Shown piece after piece: positions 52,617 through 62,759 of a stretch of DNA of 64,000 nucleotides; within the stretch, counting starts at the first letter, position 1, and the number at the start of each line of letters is the position of its first letter. This DNA is from Vombatus ursinus (taxonomy: Eukaryota; Chordata; Mammalia; Diprotodontia; Vombatidae): contig NW_020945064.1 in the NCBI RefSeq assembly GCF_900497805.2, forward strand, positions 7,224,819-7,288,818, written 5' to 3'. The translations under genes and the position numbers were made by a program. The notes under the pieces are model-generated. The model was not told the origin of the DNA. It saw only the letters and a list, made by a program, of their open reading frames with translations, and did no database searches.

Positions 52617-52873
52617 TTATCAGCGGGGGTAAAGTCCACTCCCTCCAGGTCTCTCCCACCCCCCAATCTCAGGATCTGTTGCTGGAGCCTGGTTTCACCA
52701 CCCCTGCAGATTAATCCAATCCCCACTTATCTTATCTCCCTCATCAGCTTCCTGGCATGGATAGCCTCCCATTGGCTCCCATCAGCCAGCTGGTCTGAAA
52801 GTTATCAGAATAATACCTATCTCTGAGATCATTAACCAAATTGTGCAGCTATCGGCTGTTTGTTTTTGATAAA
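52617..52873. promoter_or_regulatory. Cluster of six GATA sites with an E-box, candidate enhancer
   Basis: WGATAR on either strand at 52617 (TTATCA), 52727 and 52732 (overlapping TTATCT pair in ACTTATCTTATCTCC), 52802 (TTATCA), 52817 (CTATCT) and 52868 (TGATAA). A CAGCTG E-box lies at 52787. Chance expectation is about 0.5 in this length. The surrounding 52540-52930 matches no repeat I know. Confidence 0.42.
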
Positions 52874-53432
52874 AGTTAAAAAAAGTAAAAGAAAAAGGGG
52901 AGAGGAAAAAAATAACGCAACACTTGATACCTTAGCTAGAGTCCTCACACCCTATTAGAGTTCTAGCAGCTTCCATTCCCCTGGAAAGGAAGTTGGGGGA
53001 GCAACCAGGTAGGGAAAAGATGGGGAGCCAATGAAGGATGTGTGACTGTTGGCAGGAATTCTATAGGCTGATACAGGGAGACAGTGCCCTGATGGGGGCT
53101 CCTGACACCTGTAGGCTGGCTTAGCATGGCTGCATGGCAAAGGGGCATGGGAGAACAGTGTCAAGGCACCATTGGACTATGATGGTGTTTCATTCATTCA
53201 CCAGAAGAGTGGGGTGGAATAAGCCCAATGGCTGACCTCTATACAGTGCTCCAAGGTTTAACATAGAATGCCATACTTAGAAGGGACCTCAGTGATAAAT
53301 CAGTCTGATTTGCACCTTGGCAGGGGTCTTCTTTATAACATCCCTGACAAGGGGTCATCCAATGTCCATCAAATGGCCTCTAGTGAGAGGGAAGCAGCCC
53401 TGTCCCTCTTAGACAGCTCCGTCTATTAGGAT

Positions 53433-53705
53433 GTGTGTGTGTGTGTGTGCATGAGTGTGTGTGTGGGGGGGCAGCTAGGTGGTGCAGTGGATGGAGCACC
53501 AGCCCTGGAGTCAGGAGGACCTGAGTTCAAATCCAACCTCAGACACATAACACTTACTAGCTGTGTGACCCTGGGCAAGTCACTTAACCGCACTGCCTAA
53601 CCAAAAAAAAAAAAAAGAGAGAGAGAGAGAAAGTGTGTATGTGTGTGTGCATGAGTGTGAGTGTGTATATATGTATGCGCATAAGTGTGTGTGTATGAGT
53701 GGGGA
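53433..53705 (+). repeat. (GT)n microsatellite split by a WSINE-type SINE
   Basis: GT-rich sequence at 53433-53467 and 53630-53705; GTGTGTGTGCATGAGTGTG occurs on both sides of the SINE. Confidence 0.9.
53468..53625 (+). mobile_element. WSINE-type SINE inserted into a (GT)n tract
   Basis: GGGGCAGCTAGGTGGTGCAG, AAGTCACTTAACCGCACTGC, A-run and (GA)n tail. The flanking GTGTGTGTGCATGAGTGTG copies are the likely target duplication. Confidence 0.9.
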
Positions 53706-53784
53706 GAGAGAATGGCCCTCCCTGTAACTCCCACCCACTGCCGCTCTCCCCTGTGGGGTTAAGTAGAGCCAGTCAATTCCTCTG

Positions 53785-53960
53785 TGAGGCGGTACATGCC
53801 AAGTATTATCTCATTTTACAGAAGAGGAAACTGAGACTCAGAAAGGCCTGAGTTAAGTCAATAACCAAGGACCTAATTGAGAAGCACAATCTTCTCTAAT
53901 AAATGTCAGCTAGGATTTGAACCTATGTCTCCTGACCTCAAGTTCAGGGATTATTTCATT
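53785..53960 (-). mobile_element. MIR SINE
   Basis: CATTTTACAGAAGAGGAAAC, GATTTGAACCTATGTCTCCT. Confidence 0.65.
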
Positions 53961-53964
53961 ACAC

Positions 53965-55110
53965 CAGGCAATCAATTAATAAGCATTTATTAAGCACTTA
54001 CTAGAAGAAGCCTGGAAAAGGAAGGAAGGCTCCTCATATTGCTGTGATGGGCTTTAAGCACCAGACAGAGGATTTTCTATTTGATCCTGGAGGGAACAGG
54101 AAGCCATGGGGGCATGGTGGGGTTGATGTGGGCAGGACCCATACTTAAGGAAGACCACTTTGAGGGCCTGTACCACATGGTCAAAAGTGACCTCTTGGTT
54201 TGTTGGGAAGGTAGAAATGATCAAACTTGATAACAGACTGGATACGTGGGGTGAGCGTTTGTGAGAAGTCAAGGACGATACCATGGTTGCAAGCTTGGGT
54301 GAATATAATGAGGAAGTTTGGAAGGTTTGCCAGAAAATATAATGGTTCTGTTTTGGACATGCTGAATTTGAGATACCTATGGGACCTCTAGCATGAAATG
54401 TCCAAGAGGCATCGGGGCTGCGAAAGTCAGGAGAGATATTAGGGCTGGATAAGTAGATCTGGGACTCTTAGCTGAGACAACAACTGAACCTGTGGGAAGT
54501 GAATGTGATCACCAGGCAAGATGGGACAGAGGAAGGGTTCTTCATAGCTTTGTGTGTCACCGAGGCCTAGGGACCCCTTCTCAGAATCGTATTTGTTGCC
54601 TACATTCATAATCAAAGGAACCAATAAACTTTACCTGAAGATCAGAGAAAATTAAGATTTTTTTTCAAGTTTGTGGAGGTCCATGGACTCCTGTTTAAGA
54701 AGTAGAGGGGGAAAGACAGACTGGGGACACCCAAAGTGAGTGGGACAGAGATCTGGCAGAGGAGCCTGAGGAGAGGTAAGAGTTTAACCAGGAGAGAAGT
54801 TACATAAAGAGGGGAGAGGGTATCGAGGGGAAGGGGATGACCGACGCCGTCAAAGGCTCCAGAGAGCTCAAGAAGAATTAGGATTGAGACAAGGCCGTTC
54901 GACTTGGCAATGAAGAGATCACTGGGAGCTTTGCAGAGAGCAGTTTCAGCTGAATGATGAGGTCAGATGTCAGATGGTTCAGAAAAGGCTGAGAAGGGAA
55001 ATTGAGGCATCAGTTAGAAATGGCTTTCTCAAGTTTAGCCTCCAAAGGGAGGAGAGCTATATGACAACAGCTGGCAGGGATGGTTAGATCAAGTGAGGGC
55101 TGAAAATTCA
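53965..55110 (-). mobile_element. L2 LINE, about 1 kb, antisense, with a nested MITE
   Basis: Plus-strand order: GCATTTATTAAGCACTTACT, GAGGATTTTCTATTTGATCC, GGTTCTGTTTTGGACATGCT, then after the MITE TCAAAGGCTCCAGAGAGCTC and CAGCTGAATGATGAGGTCAG. Reversed, these are consecutive parts of the L2 RT and 3' region (SHLTSL, VVQALKVVFLKYGS as VQ...VIFLK). Confidence 0.85.
54545..54705 (+). mobile_element. hAT-type MITE, copy 7 of 7, nested in L2
   Basis: TAGGGACCCCTTCTCAGAAT, CATTCATAATCAAAGGAACC, GTCCATGGACTCCTGTTTAA. L2 sequence resumes on both sides. Confidence 0.75.
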
Positions 55111-55174
55111 AATTCATCAATGGACTTACTGCACATTTATTTTGCATCTCTTTATATGTGTACACTGGTTTTCC

Positions 55175-55265
55175 CTCAAAAGAATGTAAACTCCTTGAGG
55201 CCAGAGACATTGATTTTTTTCTGTATCTTCACTATTCAGTTACGGGCATATATGAACTGAAGAAT
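55175..55265 (+). mobile_element. L2 LINE 3' end
   Basis: AATGTAAACTCCTTGAGGCC, TTTCTGTATCTTCACTATTC. Confidence 0.65.
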
Positions 55266-55269
55266 TATC

Positions 55270-55505
55270 TGACTCAATCTTCTTTCTAGAGAGGAGGAAA
55301 CCAAAGAAGGTGAAACAACTCACCCAAGATGATGACAAGGAGAGGAGAACGTGGCCATGAGGCTCACTTCTCCTTGTCATGTTCAGGTCTTCTGCCATGG
55401 GTGAACACTCAATGCCAGAGAACTTCTCAGGATCATTTAGTGAAATGGGGGATTCTCAGAGCTGCCTCATTTCACAGAGAGGGAGACTAAGGCCAGAGAG
55501 GGGAG
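55270..55505 (-). mobile_element. Two reverse MIR-type fragments
   Basis: GAGAGGAGGAAACCAAAGAA near 55290 and GCCTCATTTCACAGAGAGGG near 55464. Confidence 0.45.
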
Positions 55506-56094
55506 CCCAGGGGTAAGCAGAACATAAGACAAGGGGCCCAAGGCCATCAGCTGATCTTAAAAGCCCATCCCAAACACCTGGGAGAATGGCCAGAATTCTG
55601 TCCTTACCCAAGCCTCCATGCTGCTGGCATTTCCAACACAGTGACTTCTGCCCTATGAGATCTCTGCCACTTGAAAAATTGGGCAGATGCATGTGCCCTA
55701 GTCAGGGAAAAATGATCACGTCAAGAGTGCCCTCAGAAGTCATTGGGTTCTCTCTGGGGGATCAGTAATCCCAAACCCAGCCACCTTCCTTGCTATATTG
55801 GTTAATGGCGGTGGCTGGGGGGAGGTGAGAGAACATTGTGAAGTTATTATGGTCTGTTATTATTATTGTCACTAATTCTACTGAGAGGGAGTTGATAGTG
55901 AGATAGCCTGGAAGACCCAGGTGACCTTGGGTCACTTAACTTAAGTCGCTGCCCCAGAATTGTCCAAGACCATCAGTGGCACAACAGTTGTGACTGGAAT
56001 TGGTAAAAGGAAGTCACGGCCCCAGTGACATCAGACCCAGACCAAAATGATGGTGATGATACCAGCAATACCAACAAAGCCACCACTCACAACC

Positions 56095-56230
56095 TGCCTC
56101 TCTGTAATGTTTTACAATCTACAAAGTACAACCCTCTCCAGTAGGCTGTGTGAATACAGATGACGGAAGAGGAAAAGCAAACTGAGGCTCAGAGAGCGTT
56201 TTAGTCACTTCTCACCACCTCAGAAGGGGT
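56095..56230 (-). mobile_element. MIR3-type fragment
   Basis: AATGTTTTACAATCTACAAA, then GAAGAGGAAAAGCAAACTGA. Confidence 0.5.
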
Positions 56231-56417
56231 CAACTAGGCCAAGCCAGCTCTCTTCACTCAGCAAACTTGGCAAGGGGTTCTAGCCAGTTTTAGCCTAGAC
56301 TTCTAGTGATGGGGAGCTCACTACCTCTGTTGGCAGAGACAGCGAGTCCATCCCACTCTGAGACAGTTCTAATTGTTTAGGAAAACGTTCCCCCCTTCAG
56401 GTTTAAGTTTGTCTCTG

Positions 56418-56518
56418 TGTCCAGTCATTTTTAAGTTGTGTCCAACTCTCTGTGACCCCATTTGGGATTTTCTTGGCAAAGATACTAGAGTCGTTTGCCA
56501 GTTCCTTTTGCAGTTCAT
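56418..56518 (-). mobile_element. Mar1-type SINE, 3' part only
   Basis: TGTCCAGTCATTTTTAAGTT, CTCTGTGACCCCATTTGGGA, TTTGCCAGTTCCTTTTGCAG; broken off at the microsatellite that follows. Confidence 0.8.
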
Positions 56519-56519
56519 G

Positions 56520-56665
56520 TACATATACATACATAATATATATATATATATATATATATAATAGAGCTTACCACAGTGCCATATATATGTGTGTGTGCAT
56601 ATATATATATACACACACATATATACACACACACATATATATGTATATATGTACACATATACCCA
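56520..56665 (+). repeat. (TA)n/(CA)n compound microsatellite
   Basis: TATATATATATATATATATA then mixed CACACATATATA blocks. The Y/I-rich open frames here are artefacts. Confidence 0.92.
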
Positions 56666-57277
56666 TTCCCCCAAGAGACTGGTTCCCAGGTGCTGAGACC
56701 ACCTCCCCTGAAGAGGTCGACATATTCTCTCTCCTGCTCCAGTTTCCCAAAGGCCTTTGTTCCCACTTTGGCCACCCCCTCCCCGCTCTGGTGGGCCTTA
56801 TCCTGGCATCTCCAATCCTCCTCTCCAGCTACTTACAATCTCTTAACCAAAGAGATCAGAAGGGTTTATCCTCCAGAGCGCTGTTGCCTCAATCACATCT
56901 AACCTCTTGGGGACACGTGGGCCAAGTTGGTCTGGATAAGCCAAATCCAGCCCTTGCAAGGGTGAGCCCGTGGGATTAAGAGAAGCCTGCCAGTGTCTGA
57001 AGGGTGATTTAGTGTGTGTTGGGGGGAAGGGACAGGCATTTCCCTTCTCTTCTATGGCTAGGTACGTAAGAGTCTGAATGATGGCCTCTCGGCATCTAAC
57101 CTACTCAATGGCATCTCTGTGAGGCATGGGATGCCACAGTCTCTGCTGGTCCCTTTGGCTAAATTAGGCCAGGCCTCCTTTCATCCAGAGAAGGGGGTCA
57201 CAGCCCCACCTCCTACCCCCCAGCTCTAATTCTTGTCTGAATATATCTGTGCAAAGACGTCCTAAGTTAGACTGGAA

Positions 57278-57362
57278 GGACGGAAGAAAGGAAGGAAGGA
57301 AGGAAGGAAGGAAGGAAGGAAGGAAGGAAGGAAGGAAAGAAGGAGGGAGAGAAGGCAGGAAG
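57278..57362 (+). repeat. (GGAA)n microsatellite
   Basis: About 15 nearly clean GGAA units. GGAA runs can bind ETS proteins, but nothing shows it here. Confidence 0.93.
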
Positions 57363-57784
57363 GCTAATATGATCATAGATTTAGACCTGAGATGGGATGA
57401 GGACAGTAACCAGGACTCAGGGTTGGGAATACCTGGGTACACCTGGGTCCCCCGACACCTCAGGCAGCTCTCTTAGGCCATCACTTGCAGAACAACAGTG
57501 CTGACCTGCACAGATAGAGGAGCTTTTTCCCACAGGGACTTCTCTATGGACACCCATGGAATCACAGGTCTGGAGTCCTCTGCCCCCCCCACCCCAAAAG
57601 TTTTCTAAAGTTCAAAAGCACCTCACTAGCCAAGCCTCCTTCACTTCATAAGTGAGCAAAGAGAGTCCAAGAAAAATGACCCTAATATCCCACAATAGAT
57701 AAAAGCACCCTGGGATCCAACCTCAAGCCCCCATTTCCAACCCCAGCACCCTTTCCATAGCTCCAACCATCTCAGCTCATACCA

Positions 57785-57960
57785 CGCCTCAGGATTTACA
57801 AAACACTCTCCTCACAACAACCCTGTGAGGGAAGAGGAGCAATTAATATTGCCCCCATTTTACAGATGAAGAAAAGTTACTACTGCTGCCCCCATTTTAT
57901 GAAGAAGAAACTGAGGCACGGATGAAGCGACTCACTCTTTACCACAGAGCTACGATCGGT
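57785..57960 (-). mobile_element. MIR3-type SINE
   Basis: AAAACACTCTCCTCACAACA, CATTTTACAGATGAAGAAAA, then a second TTATGAAGAAGAAACTGAGG. Confidence 0.6.
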
Positions 57961-58734
57961 CAGTCATTACCTGAATAATCCTGGATCCCAATTCCCTCCA
58001 TCTTCCGCTGGCCCAGAAAATCAAGAGATGATTCCGCTTTTTGAATTTCTTCTCACATTTGCTCCCGGCTTCCTTCCCTTTGCCCTCTCTGATGGGTCAG
58101 GCCAGAGGCCCTGCTCTCCTTAGGGAGTTCCTATAGTTTCTCTACAGAGGGTATGTAAAGGGTACCCTGTAGATTCTAGGACTCATTACCATTTGGTTCA
58201 GAAAACATCCCAGGAATCGGGGGTTAGGCTGTTGACTAGAGGCTCCCCAAGGCCTTTCCCAAGACCCCACTCCCCGCCAGCCATCCCAGTCACGGCTCAT
58301 CAGCAGGGCCAGAACCAGAGATAGCAGCTACCGGGCCAGCACCTGGGGCCTGTGTCTGAGATACTACTCCACAAGATGGAAGGAATAAATCCTAACATCT
58401 CAACTAGTGAAATGAGGCGATGGCACCAGCCAGATAAGATGGAGGGGAGCGATTGGAAGAGCCTTAAGCTGCATACAAGCGGCATCTTCACTCTTCACCT
58501 TCCTTCACAAAGGGAACCCTCTCCAAAGGGGCTAAGAAGATTACCGAGGCTTTTCTGGGCACTCCCCATAATCAGGGAGGCTTTGGGAACAACAAAGGAA
58601 GAAGGAGAGCTTAGCCCAAGTCCAAGGATACCCCTGAGGATGGTGGGAGAGAGACAGCAGGCTGCCGGTTCATGTTGGGGCCTTGCCTCCCACCCAGGCT
58701 CCCCAGGGACCTAACCAGACAGAAAGCCTACAGG

Positions 58735-58795
58735 ACAATGAAGAGGAGGAGAAGGAGGAAGAGGAGAAAGAGGAAGACGAGGAGGAGGATGGAAA
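58735..58795 (+). repeat. Purine (GAGGAA)n tract
   Basis: GAGGAGGAGAAGGAGGAAGA and similar. It encodes an E/K/D run in one frame, but no coding context supports a gene. Confidence 0.85.
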
Positions 58796-58819
58796 TAGCA
58801 TCATGATGGCTGACTTCAT

Positions 58820-58990
58820 ATCCAATTTTAAATTTGGCCAAGCCTTCCACCTACATGATCCCGTCTAACCCTCACACTCACCCCAGGAGCTAGGGACTTG
58901 AGGTATTATCACTCCAGTTTTCAAGATGAGGAAACTGAGGCCCGTAGAGGTTAAAGGCCTTGCATATGTCAGAAAGGACTAGGAAAAGTT
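58820..58990 (-). mobile_element. MIR3-type SINE
   Basis: CCGTCTAACCCTCACACTCA, TTCAAGATGAGGAAACTGAG, GCCCGTAGAGGTTAAAGGCC. Confidence 0.6.
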
Positions 58991-59254
58991 CTCCCAGAAC
59001 ATTAATGCTGCAAGGGGCCCAGACTCCCATCTCAGCTAGTACCAACCTCTCCAGCTTCTGACCTCCTTGATCTGCCTCTGTCACCCCTATCCAGGTGTGG
59101 CATTCCAGGCAGCTGACAGCAGAGGGCGCTGGGAAGGCAGGTACAGGCAGGTGCCTCCCCAGCCAGATTCCCCAAATCCAGTCCCTCCTCCTGGTCCTCG
59201 TCCACAGCCCCTGCAGCTGAGTGCTTGGGCCCCTTTTTACTGCCCACTTTATTA

Positions 59255-59400
59255 GGATCACAGGATCCAAAGAGGGGTCTTGCAGACCACCTAGGTCAAA
59301 CCTCTCCTTTTACAGACGACGAAACCAAGGCCCAGAAAGGTTAGGTATTTGTTCAAGGTCACAAAGACAGGATCTGAACCCAGATCCATTCAAGCTTCTC
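59255..59400 (-). mobile_element. MIR-type SINE
   Basis: CACCTAGGTCAAACCTCTCC, TTTTACAGACGACGAAACCA, GATCTGAACCCAGATCCATT. Confidence 0.65.
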
Positions 59401-59485
59401 GATCTCCCACCATGGGGATGGAGGGATGAACATGGGTTGGAGGATGCCAAGGTAGGTTATGGCCCTCCCCTCTTTAAGATGTGCT

Positions 59486-59720
59486 GGGAAGCTAGGTGGT
59501 GCAGCAGATAAGAACGCCAGACCGAGAGTCAAGAAGACTCATCTTTCTGAGTTCAAATCCGGCCTCAGACACTTAACTAGCTGGGTGACCCTGGGCAAGT
59601 CACTTAACTCTATAAAATGAGCTGGAGAAGGAAATGGCAAACCACTCCAGTATCTCTGCCAAGAAAACCCCAAATGGGGTCATGAAGAGTCAGGCATGAC
59701 CGAAATGACTTAACAACAAG
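59486..59720 (+). mobile_element. Mar1-type SINE, full length
   Basis: GGGAAGCTAGGTGGTGCAGC, GAGTTCAAATCCGGCCTCAG, CCCCAAATGGGGTCATGAAG, tail ACTTAACAACAAGG. Confidence 0.88.
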
Positions 59721-59749
59721 GTCAAGGCGTGCCAGACCGGCACTGCAGG

Positions 59750-59880
59750 CAATATTATTCCCATTTTACAGAGGAGAAAACTGAGGCTCAGAGTGGTTAA
59801 GGATGGGGGAGGGGAAGAGATATTAAGGTTAAGTTATACAGCTTATAACTTACATAGTATCTGAGGTGGGAATTGGAACA
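59750..59880 (-). mobile_element. MIR SINE
   Basis: CATTTTACAGAGGAGAAAAC, TGAGGCTCAGAGTGGTTAAG. Confidence 0.65.
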
Positions 59881-59884
59881 CTGT

Positions 59885-60010
59885 GTCCTTAGACAGTGAG
59901 CTCCATGGGGGTAGGGACTATGTATTACCTAAACTTTCCATCTTGACCAGGATCTAGCACCATACTCTGTCCACACTGGGTGCTATATACATCATACATG
60001 TTTGCTATAC
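59885..60010 (+). mobile_element. L2 LINE 3' end
   Basis: GACAGTGAGCTCCATGGGGG, GATCTAGCACCATACTCTGT. Confidence 0.6.
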
Positions 60011-60084
60011 TGAAGTCCGACACAGCTGCTTGGGACCTATGACGTGGAGACATTCTAGGGGGCAAAGGATGGTCTCCTAAGAAG

Positions 60085-60480
60085 TCAATCAACAAGCATT
60101 TACTAAGATCCTACTATGTGTTAGACACTGGGGTATACAAAAGGGAGACAAGACCCTGCCCTCAAGGATGCTCTAATGCTCTCCTTACTGTCCTCTGAAC
60201 AGAGGCGTGTGTATGTACATACATATGTGTATATACAGATATATATATACACACACATAATAAACAAAATCAATACAAAGTAACTTGGGGAGGGACTTAA
60301 TTAGCAGCTGAGGGAGAGGAAGGATGGGAAGACCATTGAGGGTTTCATGTAAAACGCAGAGCTTGAGCTCAGATTTGAAAGAAGCCAGAGCTTCCAAGAT
60401 GTGGAGTGCCCAGTATTGACGACAGCTGGTACAAAAGCATGGAGAGGGGAAATTGATCACCGGGAACATGGAAATAGGCA
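60085..60480 (-). mobile_element. L2 LINE 3' portion, antisense, with TA/CA microsatellite
   Basis: CAACAAGCATTTACTAAGAT, GCCCTCAAGGATGCTCTAAT, a TATATATATACACACACA run at 60205-60265, then CTTGAGCTCAGATTTGAAAG. Confidence 0.78.
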
Positions 60481-60523
60481 TAGACCAATATGGCTGGATT
60501 GCAGTGGGTAGAGGGGAGTGTTA

Positions 60524-60695
60524 TTTGTTGTTCAGTCATTTCAGTCCTTTCTGACTCTTCGTGATCCCATTTATGGTTTTCTTGGCTGAAATACTGCAGC
60601 GATTGGCCATTTCCTTCTTCAGTTCATTTAACTGATGAGGAAACTGAGGCAAACAGGGTTAAGGGACTTGCCCAAGGTCACATAGCAATATTAAG
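60524..60695 (-). mobile_element. Mar1-type SINE, 5'-truncated
   Basis: TTGTTGTTCAGTCATTTCAG, CGATTGGCCATTTCCTTCTT, AGGGACTTGCCCAAGGTCAC; the tRNA-like head is missing. Confidence 0.82.
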
Positions 60696-60954
60696 ATTAA
60701 AAAAGTAGGAAGAGGCCAGTTTGTAAAGAAATGCAAATGCCAAATAGAGGGATGGTCAAACACTCGGTTAAGAGCGATCAATCTCTCAACAAGACTTTCT
60801 GGAACATTTACTTGGGGGCAGCGGAGAAAGAAATGTGGGGGGTGGGAGGGCAGTAATAAGATGGGAATATCTGTGATAACACCTTCCAATCTCCCTGACC
60901 GGGCAGATTAAACTGACATGTTTAAAGCAGTATTATATCATGTGGCACAGCCTT

Positions 60955-61165
60955 TAAGTGCTGCGGAGGAGGGGAGCTTCATGGTAGAAGCCAGCCTTGA
61001 ACACGGCCTTGAAGAGGCTTCTATCTGGCAGAGGACAGGGGACGGCATTGCAGTGGGGAACAGAAAACAGGAGGGTTAATGGGCAGTGAGGAGGCCAGTC
61101 CCAAGTCTGGCACAGTTTTTGGTACACAGTAGGAGTTTAATAAATGCTTGATGATTGACTAACAG
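60955..61165. mobile_element. L2 fragments, antisense then sense
   Basis: GAGCTTCATGGTAGAAGCCA fits antisense L2 3' region; GTACACAGTAGGAGTTTAAT plus AAATGCTTGATGATTGACT is a forward L2 end. Confidence 0.55.
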
Positions 61166-61168
61166 TTA

Positions 61169-61232
61169 GTGGGGTGGGGAACCTCATGGGAAGCCACATG
61201 TGGCCTCAAGGTCACAGGCTCCCCACCCCTAA
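61169..61232. mobile_element. Tiny fold-back hAT-like element
   Basis: GGGGTGGGGAACCT opposes AGGCTCCCCACCCCT around a perfect palindrome GCCACATGTGGC; nearly the whole 64 bases can fold on itself. Looks like a deletion form of a hAT element with GGTTCCCCACCCCTG-type ends. Confidence 0.6.
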
Positions 61233-61329
61233 CCCAAAGCAGAGAGGGCATACTGGGGAGTGATGGGAAATGAGGTTAAAGAGGTGAGGGGTGGCCAGAT
61301 TATGGAGGGCATAAAACCCAAGCTGACCC

Positions 61330-61600
61330 CTGGGTTCTTTATTTTGTCCTTGACTGAGTGACTGTGGGCAAGTCACTCGCATCTCAGTTAAAATGGCTAT
61401 TAAATGGGGGTGAACCATCTCTAGTCTCAGCAAGTGGAGCAAAATCATCAGTTTAGAGCTCTTCCAGTCCAACCTCCTTAATTTCCAGGCTCAGAGAGGG
61501 CTTTTATAGACTCAAAAGGAAAACCATTTTCCGAAGCTCACAAGTTACAAGCATCAAAATCAGGATTGGAACTCTGGTCCTCCAACTCCTTCCACTTAAG
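61330..61600. mobile_element. Forward then reverse MIR fragments
   Basis: Forward near 61330-61420 (GTGGGCAAGTCACTCGCATC), reverse at 61440-61600 (CAGTCCAACCTCCTTAATTT, CAGGATTGGAACTCTGGTCC). Confidence 0.55.
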
Positions 61601-61649
61601 CCCATTGTCTCTAAGAAATCTCACTATATCATAGCTGCTAAGTAAGTTT

Positions 61650-61725
61650 GGATTCAAAGGGTCACACTTGAGGACCTAGAGGGCCACATGTGGTGTTGAG
61701 GTCACAGGCTCCCCACTCCTGCAGA
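61650..61725 (+). mobile_element. hAT-like element, one end
   Basis: GGTCACACTTGAGGACCTAG, GGCCACATGTGGTGTTGAGG, ending GGTCACAGGCTCCCCACTCC. It shares its last part with the fold-back element at 61.2 kb. Confidence 0.6.
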
Positions 61726-61924
61726 CAATTGGAGAGAATTAATGCACAGGCAATTTTGTTAAGTCACATGACACTGAATACGTGAATGCGAGTGTCCTTT
61801 GACGGGGCTGCTCTAGGCCATCGTCAGGATAAGTTCCTGGTTCCATTGAAAGTAGGGCACTGGGTGCCCTTTTGACCTGGGTCAAAAGGTGGAATAGAGA
61901 AGAAATCTGGGCCCAGTAGGTGAG

Positions 61925-62250
61925 GTAAGTCAATAAACATGTATTAAATGATGCCAACATCATTTACCATGTGCCAGGCACTGTGCTAAGCATTAGAGAA
62001 ACAAATAAAAGTTAAAAAAACAAAAAAAGCCTTTGCTTTCTAGGAGCTCCCAGCCCAATGAAGGAGAGGATACATACACCACTAGGAACAAACAAAAAGC
62101 TGGCAGTGGAAATGAGAGGGGAGGTAATCAGCGGAGGGAAGGCACTAACATTCAGAGGGACTGGGAAAGGCTTATTTTAGAAGGTGGGGATTTTAGCTGA
62201 GTCTTGTTGGAAGTCTTGCCCGATGGTACCATGTGAAAAGCCGGCAGAAG
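61925..62250 (-). mobile_element. L2 LINE 3' portion, antisense
   Basis: CAATAAACATGTATTAAATG, GTGCCAGGCACTGTGCTAAG, TAGGAGCTCCCAGCCCAATG, TTTTAGCTGAGTCTTGTTGG. Confidence 0.82.
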
Positions 62251-62319
62251 ATAATAAGAATTAGGGGGTGCAAAGGCCCTTGGAGATGACCTTATTCTCA
62301 AATTTTAATTTTAAGGAAC

Positions 62320-62700
62320 TGGAAACTGAGGCCCAGAGTCGCAGGGAAAAGGGATCATGGAATGTCAGAAGTGAAAGTGATATTAGAGGTAAGAGAATTT
62401 CTACCACCACCACCCCATTAAAAAAAAAAAGAAATTTTATTGATGAGTTTTTGTTTTTACACAGGAGTTATTTCTTAACAGGTTTCTCCCTATTGGAAAC
62501 TCCCTTGTAACAAAGCAAAATTGACTGATGGAGCTATGGTCTCTGAGGTGGCGTACACAGCATTCTACATCCATAGTCCCCCGCCTCTACAGTAAACAGA
62601 GAGAAGTGTTTCACCTGCTCTCTGCTGTCCCCACTCATTTTACAGATTGAGGAACCGAGGCCCAGAGCAGGGAAGGCAAGTCATTCTAAAGCTTCCCCTT
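62320..62700 (-). mobile_element. MIR-type fragments
   Basis: GAAACTGAGGCCCAGAGTCG and ATGGAATGTCAGAAGTGAAA (single 33-bp-like unit) near 62320-62400; CATTTTACAGATTGAGGAAC near 62635-62690. Confidence 0.5.
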
Positions 62701-62759
62701 CTGCCCTTTTTCTCCTCGGCCCCTCCCCCCTTCCCCACCCCTGCCAGCCAGTGGACTTT

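Noticed and set aside
56369-56979. Frames of 101-175 codons rich in I, Y, V, C and H
   Set aside because: Generated by the (TA)n/(CA)n microsatellite.
58683-58868. Plus-strand frame with a long E/K/D run
   Set aside because: Made by a GAGGAA purine tract running into a MIR3-type SINE; no splice sites or homology, and it is opposite in strand to ZFPM1's acidic N-terminal exon.
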